Positions 1 through 5,307 are shown, counted from the first letter of the stretch. The stretch: 10,482 nucleotides of DNA from an uncultured Lachnospiraceae bacterium (GCA_910585065.1 CAJUCG010000116.1:1-10482), one strand, 5' to 3'. Notes: generated by a model from the letters alone, not told the origin. Numbers and translations are program-made.

Positions 1-16
1 TGTGTTGTACTACCAT
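1..16 (-). CDS. Start of a minus-strand gene leaving the window (partial)
   Basis: Only the first five codons are visible (Met-Val-Val-Gln-His). The start is supported by a GGAGGT ribosome binding site at 25-30, eight bases upstream of the ATG at 14-16. Two small GC-rich hairpins lie further upstream (CCGC/GCGG arms at 46-60 and GGGCG/CGCCC arms near 71-86). The product cannot be identified from five residues. Because hairpins precede the start and an IS200-type transposase occurs elsewhere in the window, a transposon gene such as tnpB is one possibility, but that is a guess. Confidence 0.45.
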
Positions 17-22
17 AGTGTT

Positions 23-127
23 TTACCTCCATGTTTTAAATTCTGCCGCATATTTAGCGGTCAGTACTTGGGCGTTCCTTCGCCCGATAGGATCTTGTTC
101 TGCACTTATGCGATTTCTTTTTTCCAT
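23..127 (-). CDS. Possible 34-residue small ORF upstream of the edge gene
   Basis: An open frame runs from an ATG at 125-127 to a TAA at 23-25. The peptide is hydrophilic, starts MEKRNRIS and ends EFKTWR. A weak AAGG lies about nine bases before the ATG. The TAA overlaps the GGAGGT ribosome binding site of the next gene, a spacing typical of translational coupling. The frame stays open upstream of the ATG, so it could also be the tail of a decayed longer gene. The DNA also contains two short hairpins and could be structural rather than coding. I do not recognise the peptide. Confidence 0.3.
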   Translation of the reverse strand: MEKRNRISAEQDPIGRRNAQVLTAKYAAEFKTWR

Positions 128-175
128 TTCTCCATACCTTGATTTCTTGATATAGTTTGGGATAAAATGCTAAAG

Positions 176-191
176 TGCAAAAATTTTTGCA
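176..191. repeat. Perfect 16-base palindrome
   Basis: TGCAAAAATTTTTGCA reads the same on both strands with no spacer. It could be a dimeric regulator site or the tip of a cruciform. Nothing nearby fixes its function. It lies about 50 bases upstream of the small minus-strand ORF, so a role as an operator for that strand is possible. Confidence 0.5.
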
Positions 192-573
192 AGAGATGCG
201 GTTCTTTTGCAGATTGGCTGCCTAAGACAGGTTTCTAATTTCGATAAGCATTTCTAAGAGTCTTCTCTTTCTTGCATATCCTACCAAACTTTTCCTTATT
301 TTCCGGGTAAGGTTTGATTTGGTATCCTGCTTAGAATGGAAACTGTGCTAAATGAGATCTTATTTTGGACTCCTTAAAAGATTTTTTCAAATTCTCTTAA
401 AAATCCACACAAAACCATTCAAATAGTATATATTCCCGTCCATGCAACATTTTGTGCAATTTGTTGTAATTTTTCGAAGTATATCTTTATATTTCAATTA
501 TATATCCCCTATTTTCCCTAATTATTGCTATTTTTTTACAATAAAAACAAAATAATTCTTATTATATTTATTT

Positions 574-596
574 TATAGAAAATCTGTTTTTCTATA
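574..596. terminator. AT-rich hairpin, possible weak terminator
   Basis: The arms TATAGAAAA (574-582) and TTTTCTATA (588-596) pair perfectly around a five-base loop. The stem has almost no GC, so it would be a weak intrinsic terminator. It may simply insulate the downstream rpn promoter. Confidence 0.3.
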
Positions 597-683
597 GTTG
601 AAAATTTTATTTACCCAACTTAAAAACCACTTCCTGGTGCTAATAAAATTTTTGCTGTACTTTAAAGTTTTAGAGAATATTTC

Positions 684-712
684 TTGAATAATTTCCATTT
701 TTGTAGTATACT
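684..712 (+). promoter_or_regulatory. Sigma-A-type promoter of rpn
   Basis: TTGAAT at 684-689 and TATACT at 707-712 are separated by exactly 17 bases. Transcription would start near 719, giving a leader of about 20 bases before the ATG at 741. This shows that the TTG at 684, which would lengthen the reading frame by 19 residues, is part of the promoter and not a start codon. Confidence 0.75.
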
Positions 713-740
713 GAACCTATCAAAAGAAAGGAAACTCAAA

Positions 741-1781
741 ATGGCAAGAAGAAAAAGCATAAAAACAGATATTGTAGTAAAGAATTATTGGCGTGACAAT
801 GTACGATTTGCGGATTTCTTCAATGCAGTACTCTTTGAGGGAAGGCAGGTTATTCGGCCAGAGGACTTAGAAGATTTGGATACGGAAAATTCCTTTGTCC
901 TGGAACACAAGGCTCTAGCAGAGGGAATACAGGCAGCAAGGGATAATATCAAAATCTGTAAGCGTTCCACACGGTATGGAGTAGCCTTTGTGATGCTGGG
1001 AAATGAAGCACAGGAACATATTCATTATGCGATGCCATTGCGCCTGATGGGATATGATTATGGAACCTACAAAAAGCAATATGATGAGAAAGCAAGGAAG
1101 TATCGTAATGATCCAGAAATAAAACAAACCTTAGAGGACGATGAACTTTTATCTGGAATGAAAAGAACCGATCGCTTGATTCCAGTGATTACTCTTGTGG
1201 TATACTACGGGGAACGTCCATGGGATGGGGCGACAAGTCTACATGAAATGCTTTCTCTTGATGAGGATCTCGCACCGTTTGTCAATGACTATAAGATGTT
1301 ATTAGTAGAAGCGAGGAAAAATAATCAAAAGTTGCATAATGTAGAAAATATTGATTTGTTCAATCTTTTAAGCATTTTCTTAAATAAAGAAAAGCGAATC
1401 GAAAAAGCGAACGAATATGTTAGGGAGCATGAGGTTGCTGGAGAAGTATTGATGACTGTCGCGGGTGTAACTGGACGGAAAAGCATTTGTGATGTATCTG
1501 GTAAGAAAGGGGAGGATGCTATGTGTACTATCTGGGAAGAAATTGAAAAAAAAGGACGTGATGTGGGACGTGAAGAAGGGCGTGAAGAAGGACGTGAAGA
1601 AGGACGTGAAGAAGGACATACACAGGGACTCCTGGAAGGACGAGCAAGGGGAATTATTGATATGGGGTTAGAGTATGGTCTTTCTGAGAACGATATTTTA
1701 AAACAATTACAAAAGAAATTAAAAATATCTGCGCAGGAAGCAAAGGAATATTTTGAACTGTTCGCAGAACAAACGGTGTAA
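741..1781 (+). CDS. Rpn family recombination-promoting nuclease / putative transposase
   Basis: The product is a 346-residue Rpn (YhgA-like, PD-(D/E)XK superfamily) protein. The start at 741 is set by AAAGGA at 727-732 and by the promoter just upstream. Residues about 10-190 form the nuclease core. The GNEAQ segment (Glu89, Gln91) is the expected E-x-Q form of the active site, and the following HYAMPLRLMGYD and LIPVITLVVYYGERPW segments are typical of the family. Residues about 272-293 are Gly-Arg-Glu-Glu repeats, followed by a charged helical tail. Rpn proteins cut DNA and some act in anti-phage defence; their C-terminal part can also be made separately as an antitoxin (see the internal start at 1521). 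The gene stands alone, ends in a strong terminator, and has a decayed inverted copy at 4836-5307. The family call is firm; the role in this host is inferred. Confidence 0.9.
   Translation: MARRKSIKTDIVVKNYWRDNVRFADFFNAVLFEGRQVIRPEDLEDLDTENSFVLEHKALAEGIQAARDNIKICKRSTRYGVAFVMLGNEAQEHIHYAMPLRLMGYDYGTYKKQYDEKARKYRNDPEIKQTLEDDELLSGMKRTDRLIPVITLVVYYGERPWDGATSLHEMLSLDEDLAPFVNDYKMLLVEARKNNQKLHNVENIDLFNLLSIFLNKEKRIEKANEYVREHEVAGEVLMTVAGVTGRKSICDVSGKKGEDAMCTIWEEIEKKGRDVGREEGREEGREEGREEGHTQGLLEGRARGIIDMGLEYGLSENDILKQLQKKLKISAQEAKEYFELFAEQTV
1506..1515 (+). promoter_or_regulatory. Strong internal ribosome binding site inside rpn
   Basis: AAAGGGGAGG lies five bases upstream of an in-frame ATG at 1521. 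It is better than the site of the full-length gene. In a coding region this match to the anti-Shine-Dalgarno is unlikely to be neutral, and it sits where intragenic antitoxin starts have been reported in other Rpn genes. Confidence 0.7.
1521..1781 (+). CDS. Predicted intragenic RpnS-like antitoxin (C-terminal part of Rpn)
   Basis: This in-frame product starts at Met261 of the full protein and would be 86 residues long. It begins MCTIWEEIEKK, continues through the Gly-Arg-Glu-Glu repeats and ends with the helical tail (IIDMGLEYG, NDILKQLQ). The start is supported by AAAGGGGAGG at 1506-1515 with five-base spacing. In characterised Rpn systems a short protein translated from inside the gene contains the C-terminal domain and blocks the nuclease. 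This ORF matches in position, size and signal strength. No separate promoter was identified, so it may be translated from the full-length mRNA. Expression and antitoxin activity are inferred. Confidence 0.6.
   Translation: MCTIWEEIEKKGRDVGREEGREEGREEGREEGHTQGLLEGRARGIIDMGLEYGLSENDILKQLQKKLKISAQEAKEYFELFAEQTV
1566..1613 (+). repeat. Four 12-base tandem repeats encoding Gly-Arg-Glu-Glu
   Basis: The unit GGACGTGAAGAA is repeated four times (one copy has GGG for GGA), preceded by a diverged unit (Gly-Arg-Asp-Val) and followed by another (Gly-His-Thr-Gln). Each unit is four codons, so gain or loss changes length without shifting the frame. The decayed rpn copy has three units here instead of six, showing that the number varies. 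Confidence 0.85.
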
Positions 1782-1856
1782 AAAACAAAAATATGCCAAT
1801 TTCATTTATAGTATAATAAAAATAGATAAACAAAAGATGAAAATCACCTTTATTAT

Positions 1857-1900
1857 AACCAGGGTTGAAAATTCTTTTTGAACTTTCAACCCTAGTTTTA
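1857..1900. terminator. Rho-independent terminator of rpn, likely bidirectional
   Basis: AGGGTTGAAA (1861-1870) pairs perfectly with TTTCAACCCT (1884-1893). Pairing extends outwards with mismatches and is followed by TAGTTTTATTTT. Flanking A and T runs would let it also stop transcription from the minus strand. A related hairpin follows the decayed rpn copy at 4716-4761. Confidence 0.8.
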
Positions 1901-1908
1901 TTTTAATC

Positions 1909-2139
1909 TCATATTTTATTTTTCTTTCCAATGGCTTTAACAAATAATACATCTATTTTTTCATAATCGCACAAAAAAGAATCTTTATTTGCCTTTATCA
2001 TCTCTTCTCTGTTTATATTCGCAAAATTTATCTTATATCCAATATGAAGTGCTAATATTCGAATAAACTCTCGCTGACTACGACCATTTCCTTCTGGTAA
2101 TGGAACGATGGGGATAACTGTCAAATCGATTTTTTTCAA
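1909..2139 (-). pseudogene. 3' fragment of a Fic-domain gene
   Basis: The 76-residue frame carries the second half of a Fic domain: EGNGRSQREFIRILALHIGY, then NINREEMIKANKDSFLCDY. This is the end of the Fic motif and the following helices, running to a natural-looking C-terminus. The segment before EGNGR reads VPLP where an active enzyme has HPFR, so the catalytic His is absent. The N-terminal half of the domain is missing. No good ribosome binding site precedes the Met. It is on the same strand and side as the 5' fic fragment at 3756-4193, with rnlAB between them. The two are probably halves of one gene, though remnants of two different fic genes are not excluded. Confidence 0.75.
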
Positions 2140-2144
2140 TAAAT

Positions 2145-2178
2145 AAAGAATAGATATATCTAGTCATATCTATTCTTT
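2145..2178 (-). terminator. Terminator of rnlB
   Basis: A perfect 13-base inverted repeat (AAAGAATAGATAT at 2145-2157, ATATCTATTCTTT at 2166-2178) with an eight-base loop lies ten bases past the rnlB stop. Read on the minus strand, the stem is followed by ATTTATTG. The stem is AT-rich but long. It marks the downstream end of the rnlA-rnlB transcription unit. Confidence 0.6.
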
Positions 2179-2187
2179 ACACTATAC

Positions 2188-2553
2188 CTATATAACACAC
2201 CCATGGGAAATCAATTTTTGCTGTTTATCTGTCAGGCTACTATAACTCAAAACTTCTAAATCAGATTTAAGATAATTGCACATATAACTACGAATAATAC
2301 TTTTTTTATCTATATATTCAAATTTAAATTTTGAATTATCAAACGAATTTCCATCAAAAAAACCACTAATAAATCGCTCCTCATTATTGCCACTATGCAG
2401 TAATTCATCAATAACAAACAAACCAGAAAAATCTATTGTTCTTAATTGTTCTTGAAGTTCATTGACAAAATCAAAAGGAGAATCACTGGTTTTCATAATA
2501 ACTAGGAGTTTTATTTCTTTATTATCAAGATTTACAATATCAAAATTATTCAT
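2188..2553 (-). CDS. rnlB: RnlB-family antitoxin
   Basis: The 121-residue acidic protein has the size and pattern of the RnlB antitoxin of the RnlA-RnlB (RNase LS) system. It has a short N-terminal beta region (LLVIMKTSDSPFDFVNEL) aligning with the corresponding stretch of E. coli RnlB as I recall it, then LFVIDELLHSG and a C-terminal SSLTDKQQKLISHG like the end of RnlB. It follows the RnlA-like gene by 28 bases and has AAGGAG at 2561-2566, seven bases before the ATG. RnlB binds RnlA and blocks its mRNA cleavage; in phage T4 infection the labile RnlB disappears and RnlA attacks phage mRNA. Sequence identity is low, so the call depends partly on the neighbour. Confidence 0.8.
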   Translation of the reverse strand: MNNFDIVNLDNKEIKLLVIMKTSDSPFDFVNELQEQLRTIDFSGLFVIDELLHSGNNEERFISGFFDGNSFDNSKFKFEYIDKKSIIRSYMCNYLKSDLEVLSYSSLTDKQQKLISHGCVI

Positions 2554-2581
2554 ATGTCTTCTCCTTTCTTCGTTTTACTAC

Positions 2582-3175
2582 TTATTCATAATATTCATCA
2601 ATAAGCGATAATATTCTTTTAATTAAATCGTGTGCTTTTCCTACATCAAGCAAATCTGTTGTGTCCAAAGGTGCTGTAGGGTCATCCCAATGAGATAATT
2701 TATTTCGGTTACTATTAAAGAAAGTGTAACAATTCCCTATATATTTCACTTGTTCTGTAGTAGCTTTCCCATATCTGTCAGAACATAACCTATATTTTGC
2801 CCCCACTTTCTCAAACATATCATAGCCATTTACTTTTATATATTTCCATTTAGGAATAATCTCCAAATTCAAAAGAATCATTTTTAAATGACCATCTATT
2901 GCTCTGATTACTGGTCGAGCCAAATATGTGCCATCAAACATATTGCCATCTAGTTTTAAATTATAAATTGCTGGATGCAATGTCTTGGACATTTTTGCTG
3001 GTAATTTATCATAAGCATTTGGCATATAATATTGAACTTTTGAACAAATCTCATCTTTATCAATATTAATTTTGTATGTATCATTGTATATCTGTGGGAT
3101 TTTCTCAATTTCTACTAATTCAGTCACATATGACAAAATTGTTAAAAAAAGCTGTTTGGGTTTCCCTTTTTTCAA
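2582..3175 (-). CDS. rnlA: RnlA-family toxin, HEPN (dimerisation/RNase) domain, downstream frame
   Basis: This frame encodes the C-terminal toxin domain of RnlA (RNase LS). The segment YTFFNSNRNKLSHW matches YTFFN-x-x-R-x4-H of E. coli RnlA. It keeps the HEPN catalytic motif R-x4-H (Arg157, His162 counted from the first codon used here). Upstream, ARPVIRAIDGHLKMIL matches the helix before it. The frame's first possible start is a TTG at 3175 with no ribosome binding site. It probably begins only by continuation from the overlapping frame (3120-3356) across a run of seven T. With one base fewer in that run the joined protein would be 257 residues. The toxin cleaves mRNA in the cytoplasm when free of RnlB. 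The domain call is firm; whether an active full-length toxin is made is open. Confidence 0.85.
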   Translation of the reverse strand: MKKGKPKQLFLTILSYVTELVEIEKIPQIYNDTYKINIDKDEICSKVQYYMPNAYDKLPAKMSKTLHPAIYNLKLDGNMFDGTYLARPVIRAIDGHLKMILLNLEIIPKWKYIKVNGYDMFEKVGAKYRLCSDRYGKATTEQVKYIGNCYTFFNSNRNKLSHWDDPTAPLDTTDLLDVGKAHDLIKRILSLIDEYYE

Positions 3176-3356
3176 AAGAACTATTCAACTCGCTCTTCTC
3201 TATCCCAGATAAATATTCATTTGCTTCTTCCTCTGTAAAAAGGTCCTGGTATTCTGCCCCTGGATACCCATTAACTGAATCTCTACACTCATCCCAACTT
3301 CTAAAAATCCCAACTAATTTTCCTTTTCTTACCGCATATATCTTTTTCTTCGCCAT
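3120..3356 (-). CDS. RNase H1 N-terminal (hybrid-binding/viroplasmin) domain, upstream frame of rnlA
   Basis: The 78-residue frame starts at the ATG at 3354-3356, preceded by GGAGG at 3363-3367 with six-base spacing. Residues 2-50 (KKIYAVRKGKLVGIFRSWDE, then GYPGAEY and TEEEANEYL) are a clear RNase H1 N-terminal domain, which binds RNA/DNA hybrids or double-stranded RNA. After a short linker (GIEKSELNSSFEK) the frame overlaps the RnlA frame by about 56 bases. It ends at 3120, some 23 bases past a run of seven T (complement of 3144-3150). A one-base change in that run would fuse it to the RnlA HEPN domain. It is either the N-terminal domain of a frameshifted or slippage-dependent RnlA, or a separate small protein made with it. 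Confidence 0.8.
   Translation of the reverse strand: MAKKKIYAVRKGKLVGIFRSWDECRDSVNGYPGAEYQDLFTEEEANEYLSGIEKSELNSSFEKRETQTAFFNNFVICD
3144..3150 (-). other. Homopolymer of seven T at the junction of the two rnlA frames
   Basis: On the coding strand the sequence reads GCTTTTTTTAAC. In the upstream frame it is GCT TTT TTT AAC; in the downstream frame CTT TTT TTA ACA. Loss of one T, a +1 ribosomal shift or RNA polymerase slippage would join the frames. The position is at the linker between the two domains. Confidence 0.6.
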
Positions 3357-3377
3357 TACTTTCCTCCAAAGTGATGT

Positions 3378-3404
3378 ATTATAAAGTATTCCCTTACATG
3401 TCAG
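3378..3404 (-). promoter_or_regulatory. Promoter of the rnlA-rnlB unit
   Basis: Reading the minus strand, CTGACA (complement of 3399-3404) and a perfect TATAAT (complement of 3378-3383) lie 15 bases apart. The ribosome binding site follows 10 bases after the -10 box. The -10 box is ideal but the spacing is two bases short of optimal, which would suit moderate or repressible expression. Confidence 0.6.
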
Positions 3405-3413
3405 CACTTCCAT

Positions 3414-3755
3414 ACTCTAATCGTATAATTAAACGTTACTATTCATAGCTTCCAGTCGCTTATGGGAATGGTATTTGCACATTTAAAGTTGCTTGCATCG
3501 AAGCATAAATACTCTCATAATTCACTATACCAGATCGTAAAAGCGTAGTTTAAATGCATTTGGACTATGAACAGTAACAGGCAGACACCTTTTTTCAAAA
3601 TAATTATATTTCATATCTGTAAATAGTTCAACAACTTTATAAATTATTCATAAATCAATCTGTATGTCTTTTTTCTATTTATCAATCACATTTTCTTCTA
3701 CAATCTTCCTAATATACTTTAACTAATTTTTTATGTACAAAGCAGTTTGCCGCTG
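3414..3755. other. Gene-free AT-rich stretch between the rnlAB promoter and the fic fragment
   Basis: No supported gene is seen. A 29-codon minus-strand frame at 3525-3614 lacks a ribosome binding site and resembles nothing I know. This stretch, with rnlAB, forms the material between the two fic fragments. Confidence 0.55.
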
Positions 3756-4193
3756 TTACGCTGCTTTCTGCTGGTGTTTCTGTGTTACATTCCCTTCTCG
3801 AAATGGATGCAGTGCATTGATTTCGGAAAAATAATAGGTCATACGTTTAGCAGCTCTTTTTTCTTCCAACTCCTGCAAATATTTTTCCTTTTTTAATTTC
3901 CAAAAAATTTCTGTTGCTTAATCTTCAATAAATCTAACATTACAAAACATATTTTCCTTTGCAATGTCAACTTTTCTAATTTCCCCCGCCCAAGGATATA
4001 TATCTTGAAAAATATACCAATGTATTTGCTTCAGATGTTGCAGATCAAAGTTTCCATAAATAGGTTTATCGATCAATTCCAAAATCCGGAGCATGGTCAA
4101 TTGTCTTTCTACCTGTTGTAATTTTTCCTTATCCCGTATTTTTATTTTTCAATACATTTGAATCGGGATAACAATATATTATATTCTATCCAT
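3756..4193 (-). pseudogene. 5' part of a fic gene, broken inside the catalytic motif
   Basis: Starting two bases after the RelB-like stop, the DNA encodes a Fic protein. Its order is YCYPDSNVLKNK, then ERQLTMLRILELIDKPIYGN, FDLQHLKQIHWYIFQDIYPW, AGEIRKVDIAKENMFC, then FSEINALHPFREGN. Fic enzymes transfer AMP or related groups to hydroxyl side chains of target proteins. The gene is dead. There is a frameshift in an A-rich run near 4139-4149 and a disturbed frame near the start. A TAA at 3918-3920 falls in the middle of the domain. Fic similarity stops after HPFREGN at 3789, exactly where GRSQREF should follow; the frame then runs through unrelated codons to a TAA at 3756. The missing continuation is found at 1909-2139. 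The RelB-Fic gene order is common in Lachnospiraceae. Confidence 0.8.
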
Positions 4194-4195
4194 TA

Positions 4196-4522
4196 TTATA
4201 GAACCTCTTGTAAAACTTGCTGTTGCAGTTCATCACCAGATACTTCTCCATTTTTATAGGCGTACAGCATTCGGATATCTTCCTTTGTTAATTCCATTCC
4301 CTCAAATGCCATCGTTGATTCCACTTCTTTGATTGCTTCTGTTTTTGAATAAGTTGGATGATTCATTGTTACTTGAAACGGAATCCCTTTTGTAAGAATA
4401 ATCTGCTTAAGCATCATATTCACCACTGCTGATAAATTAGTTCCCAAACTTTCTAATATTTCCGAAGCTTTTTCCTTATCTTCCGTTGAAGTTCTTACCT
4501 GTAATAATGATGTATTTGCCAT
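4196..4522 (-). CDS. RelB/DinJ-family antitoxin
   Basis: The 108-residue protein begins LQVRTSTEDKEKASEILESL, the ribbon-helix-helix strand and first helix of RelB/DinJ antitoxins, followed by LSAVVNMMLKQIILTKGIPF, the second helix and family signature. The C-terminal half (MELTKEDIRMLYAYKNGE, SGDELQQQVL) is the toxin-binding extension. AGGAGG (complement of 4532-4537) lies nine bases before the ATG. A TATAAT (complement of 4561-4566) lies upstream, with only a weak -35. Such antitoxins bind their own promoter as dimers and neutralise a cognate toxin. Here the partner would be the fic gene starting two bases downstream, which is broken, so this is now probably an orphan antitoxin. Confidence 0.85.
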   Translation of the reverse strand: MANTSLLQVRTSTEDKEKASEILESLGTNLSAVVNMMLKQIILTKGIPFQVTMNHPTYSKTEAIKEVESTMAFEGMELTKEDIRMLYAYKNGEVSGDELQQQVLQEVL

Positions 4523-4835
4523 TTATTTATTCCTCCTATTTGTTATTATGCAACATCATCATTATATTGTAAACATAAATTTTACAAAAAATCATTTTTA
4601 AAAAGAGTATATTTCACTATGCCAATAATTTTTTTGCTTGTCTAAGAATTTTTGAGTTTATTTCTCTTTTTCTATTTCTTCGTTTAATCGTTACATACAT
4701 AAATAATGTTAAAGTAAAACCAGGTTTGAAAGTTCAAGAAAGAGTTTTCAACTCTGGTTTTAATAAAAAGGTGATTTTTCATCTTTTGCTTACTTACTTT
4801 TATATATAATGGATGAAATCGGCATATTTTGTCTT
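4523..4835. other. Gap between the antitoxin and the decayed rpn copy
   Basis: This stretch holds the antitoxin ribosome binding site and probable -10 box (4532-4566), AT-rich DNA without coding potential, and the terminator hairpin of the decayed rpn copy. The part from 4716 to 4835 is homologous to the 3' flank of the intact rpn gene. Confidence 0.6.
4716..4761. terminator. Terminator hairpin of the decayed rpn copy
   Basis: AAAACCAGGTTTGAAA (4716-4731) pairs with TTTCAACTCTGGTTTT (4746-4761) at 14 of 16 positions. It lies at the same distance downstream of the stop as the terminator of the intact gene and shares most of its bases, so the duplicated unit included the terminator. Runs of A and T on both sides suggest that it works in either direction. 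Confidence 0.7.
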
Positions 4836-5307
4836 TTATACCATTTGTCCTGCGAACAGTTCAAAATATTTCTTTGCTTCCTGCGCGGATATTTTTAATT
4901 TCTTTATGTAATTGTTTTAAAATATCATTCTTGGAAAGACCATACGCTAATCCCATATCAATAATTTCCCTTGCTTGCCCTTCGAGGAATCCTTGGGTAC
5001 GCCCTTCTGCAAGCCCCTCCTCGCGTCCTTTTTTCCAATCTCTTCCCAGATAGTACATATAGCATCCTCCCCTTTCTTACCAGATACATCACAAATACTT
5101 TTTCGCCCAGTTACACCTGCCACGGTCATCAATACTTTTCCTGCAACTTCGTGTTCCTTAACATATTTGTTTGCTTTTTCCATTCGCTTTCCTTCATTCA
5201 AGAAAATGCTTAAAAGATTAAACAAATCAATATTTTCTATATTATGCAATTTTCGGTCATTCTTGCGCGCTTTCACCAGTAACATCTTATAGTCATTGAC
5301 AAATGGT
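4836..5307 (-). pseudogene. 5'-truncated, frameshifted inverted copy of rpn
   Basis: Read on the minus strand, this matches the intact rpn gene from PFVNDYKMLLV (residue 179) to the stop (ELFAGQMV). The first 178 or so residues, including the nuclease active site, are missing; similarity stops at about 5307. A one-base loss in the A-run near 5033 and a one-base gain near 4906 break the frame. The internal start has changed from ATG to ATA, but the strong AAAGGGGAGG before it is kept. The Gly-Arg-Glu-Glu region has three units instead of six. The nuclease is certainly lost. A 65-codon frame (4861-5058) encoding much of the C-terminal domain survives and is listed separately. Confidence 0.9.
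4861..5058 (-). CDS. Possible surviving C-terminal Rpn fragment ORF
   Basis: Inside the decayed rpn copy, the G-to-A change that removes the in-frame internal ATG creates another ATG two bases downstream, seven bases after the retained AAAGGGGAGG. The one-base loss in the A-run then brings this new frame back into register. The 65-residue product reads MYYLGRDWKKGREEG, then the normal tail (GFLEGQAREIIDMGLAYGLS, KNDILKQL), and ends early after a second indel. It may be translated as an orphan antitoxin-like peptide or may be chance; no promoter is evident because the upstream part is lost. Confidence 0.35.
   Translation of the reverse strand: MYYLGRDWKKGREEGLAEGRTQGFLEGQAREIIDMGLAYGLSKNDILKQLHKEIKNIRAGSKEIF

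Larger units (their letters stand above)
128..683. other. Gene-free AT-rich stretch with palindromes
   Basis: No credible coding sequence is seen on either strand. The stretch holds a perfect 16-base palindrome at 176-191. It also holds an imperfect hairpin at 282-324 (TACCAAA/TTTGGTA outer arms, CCTTA/TAAGG inner arms) and an AT-rich hairpin at 574-596. Base composition becomes very AT-rich towards the rpn promoter. Confidence 0.6.

Noticed and set aside
684..740. A 19-residue N-terminal extension of Rpn starting at a TTG
   Set aside because: The TTG lies in the -35 box and the extension spans the -10 box and ribosome binding site; the ATG at 741 has the proper signal.
1566..1613. Tandem 12-base repeats as a CRISPR-like array
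   Set aside because: Units are contiguous without spacers and lie in frame inside a gene; they encode Gly-Arg-Glu-Glu.
3076..3384. Plus-strand open frame across the rnlA region
   Set aside because: It overlaps the RNase H1-like domain and rnlA frames on the other strand, both with family motifs; its peptide resembles nothing.
3525..3614. 29-codon minus-strand frame in the gap before the fic fragment
   Set aside because: No ribosome binding site and no recognisable pattern; the surrounding DNA looks non-coding.
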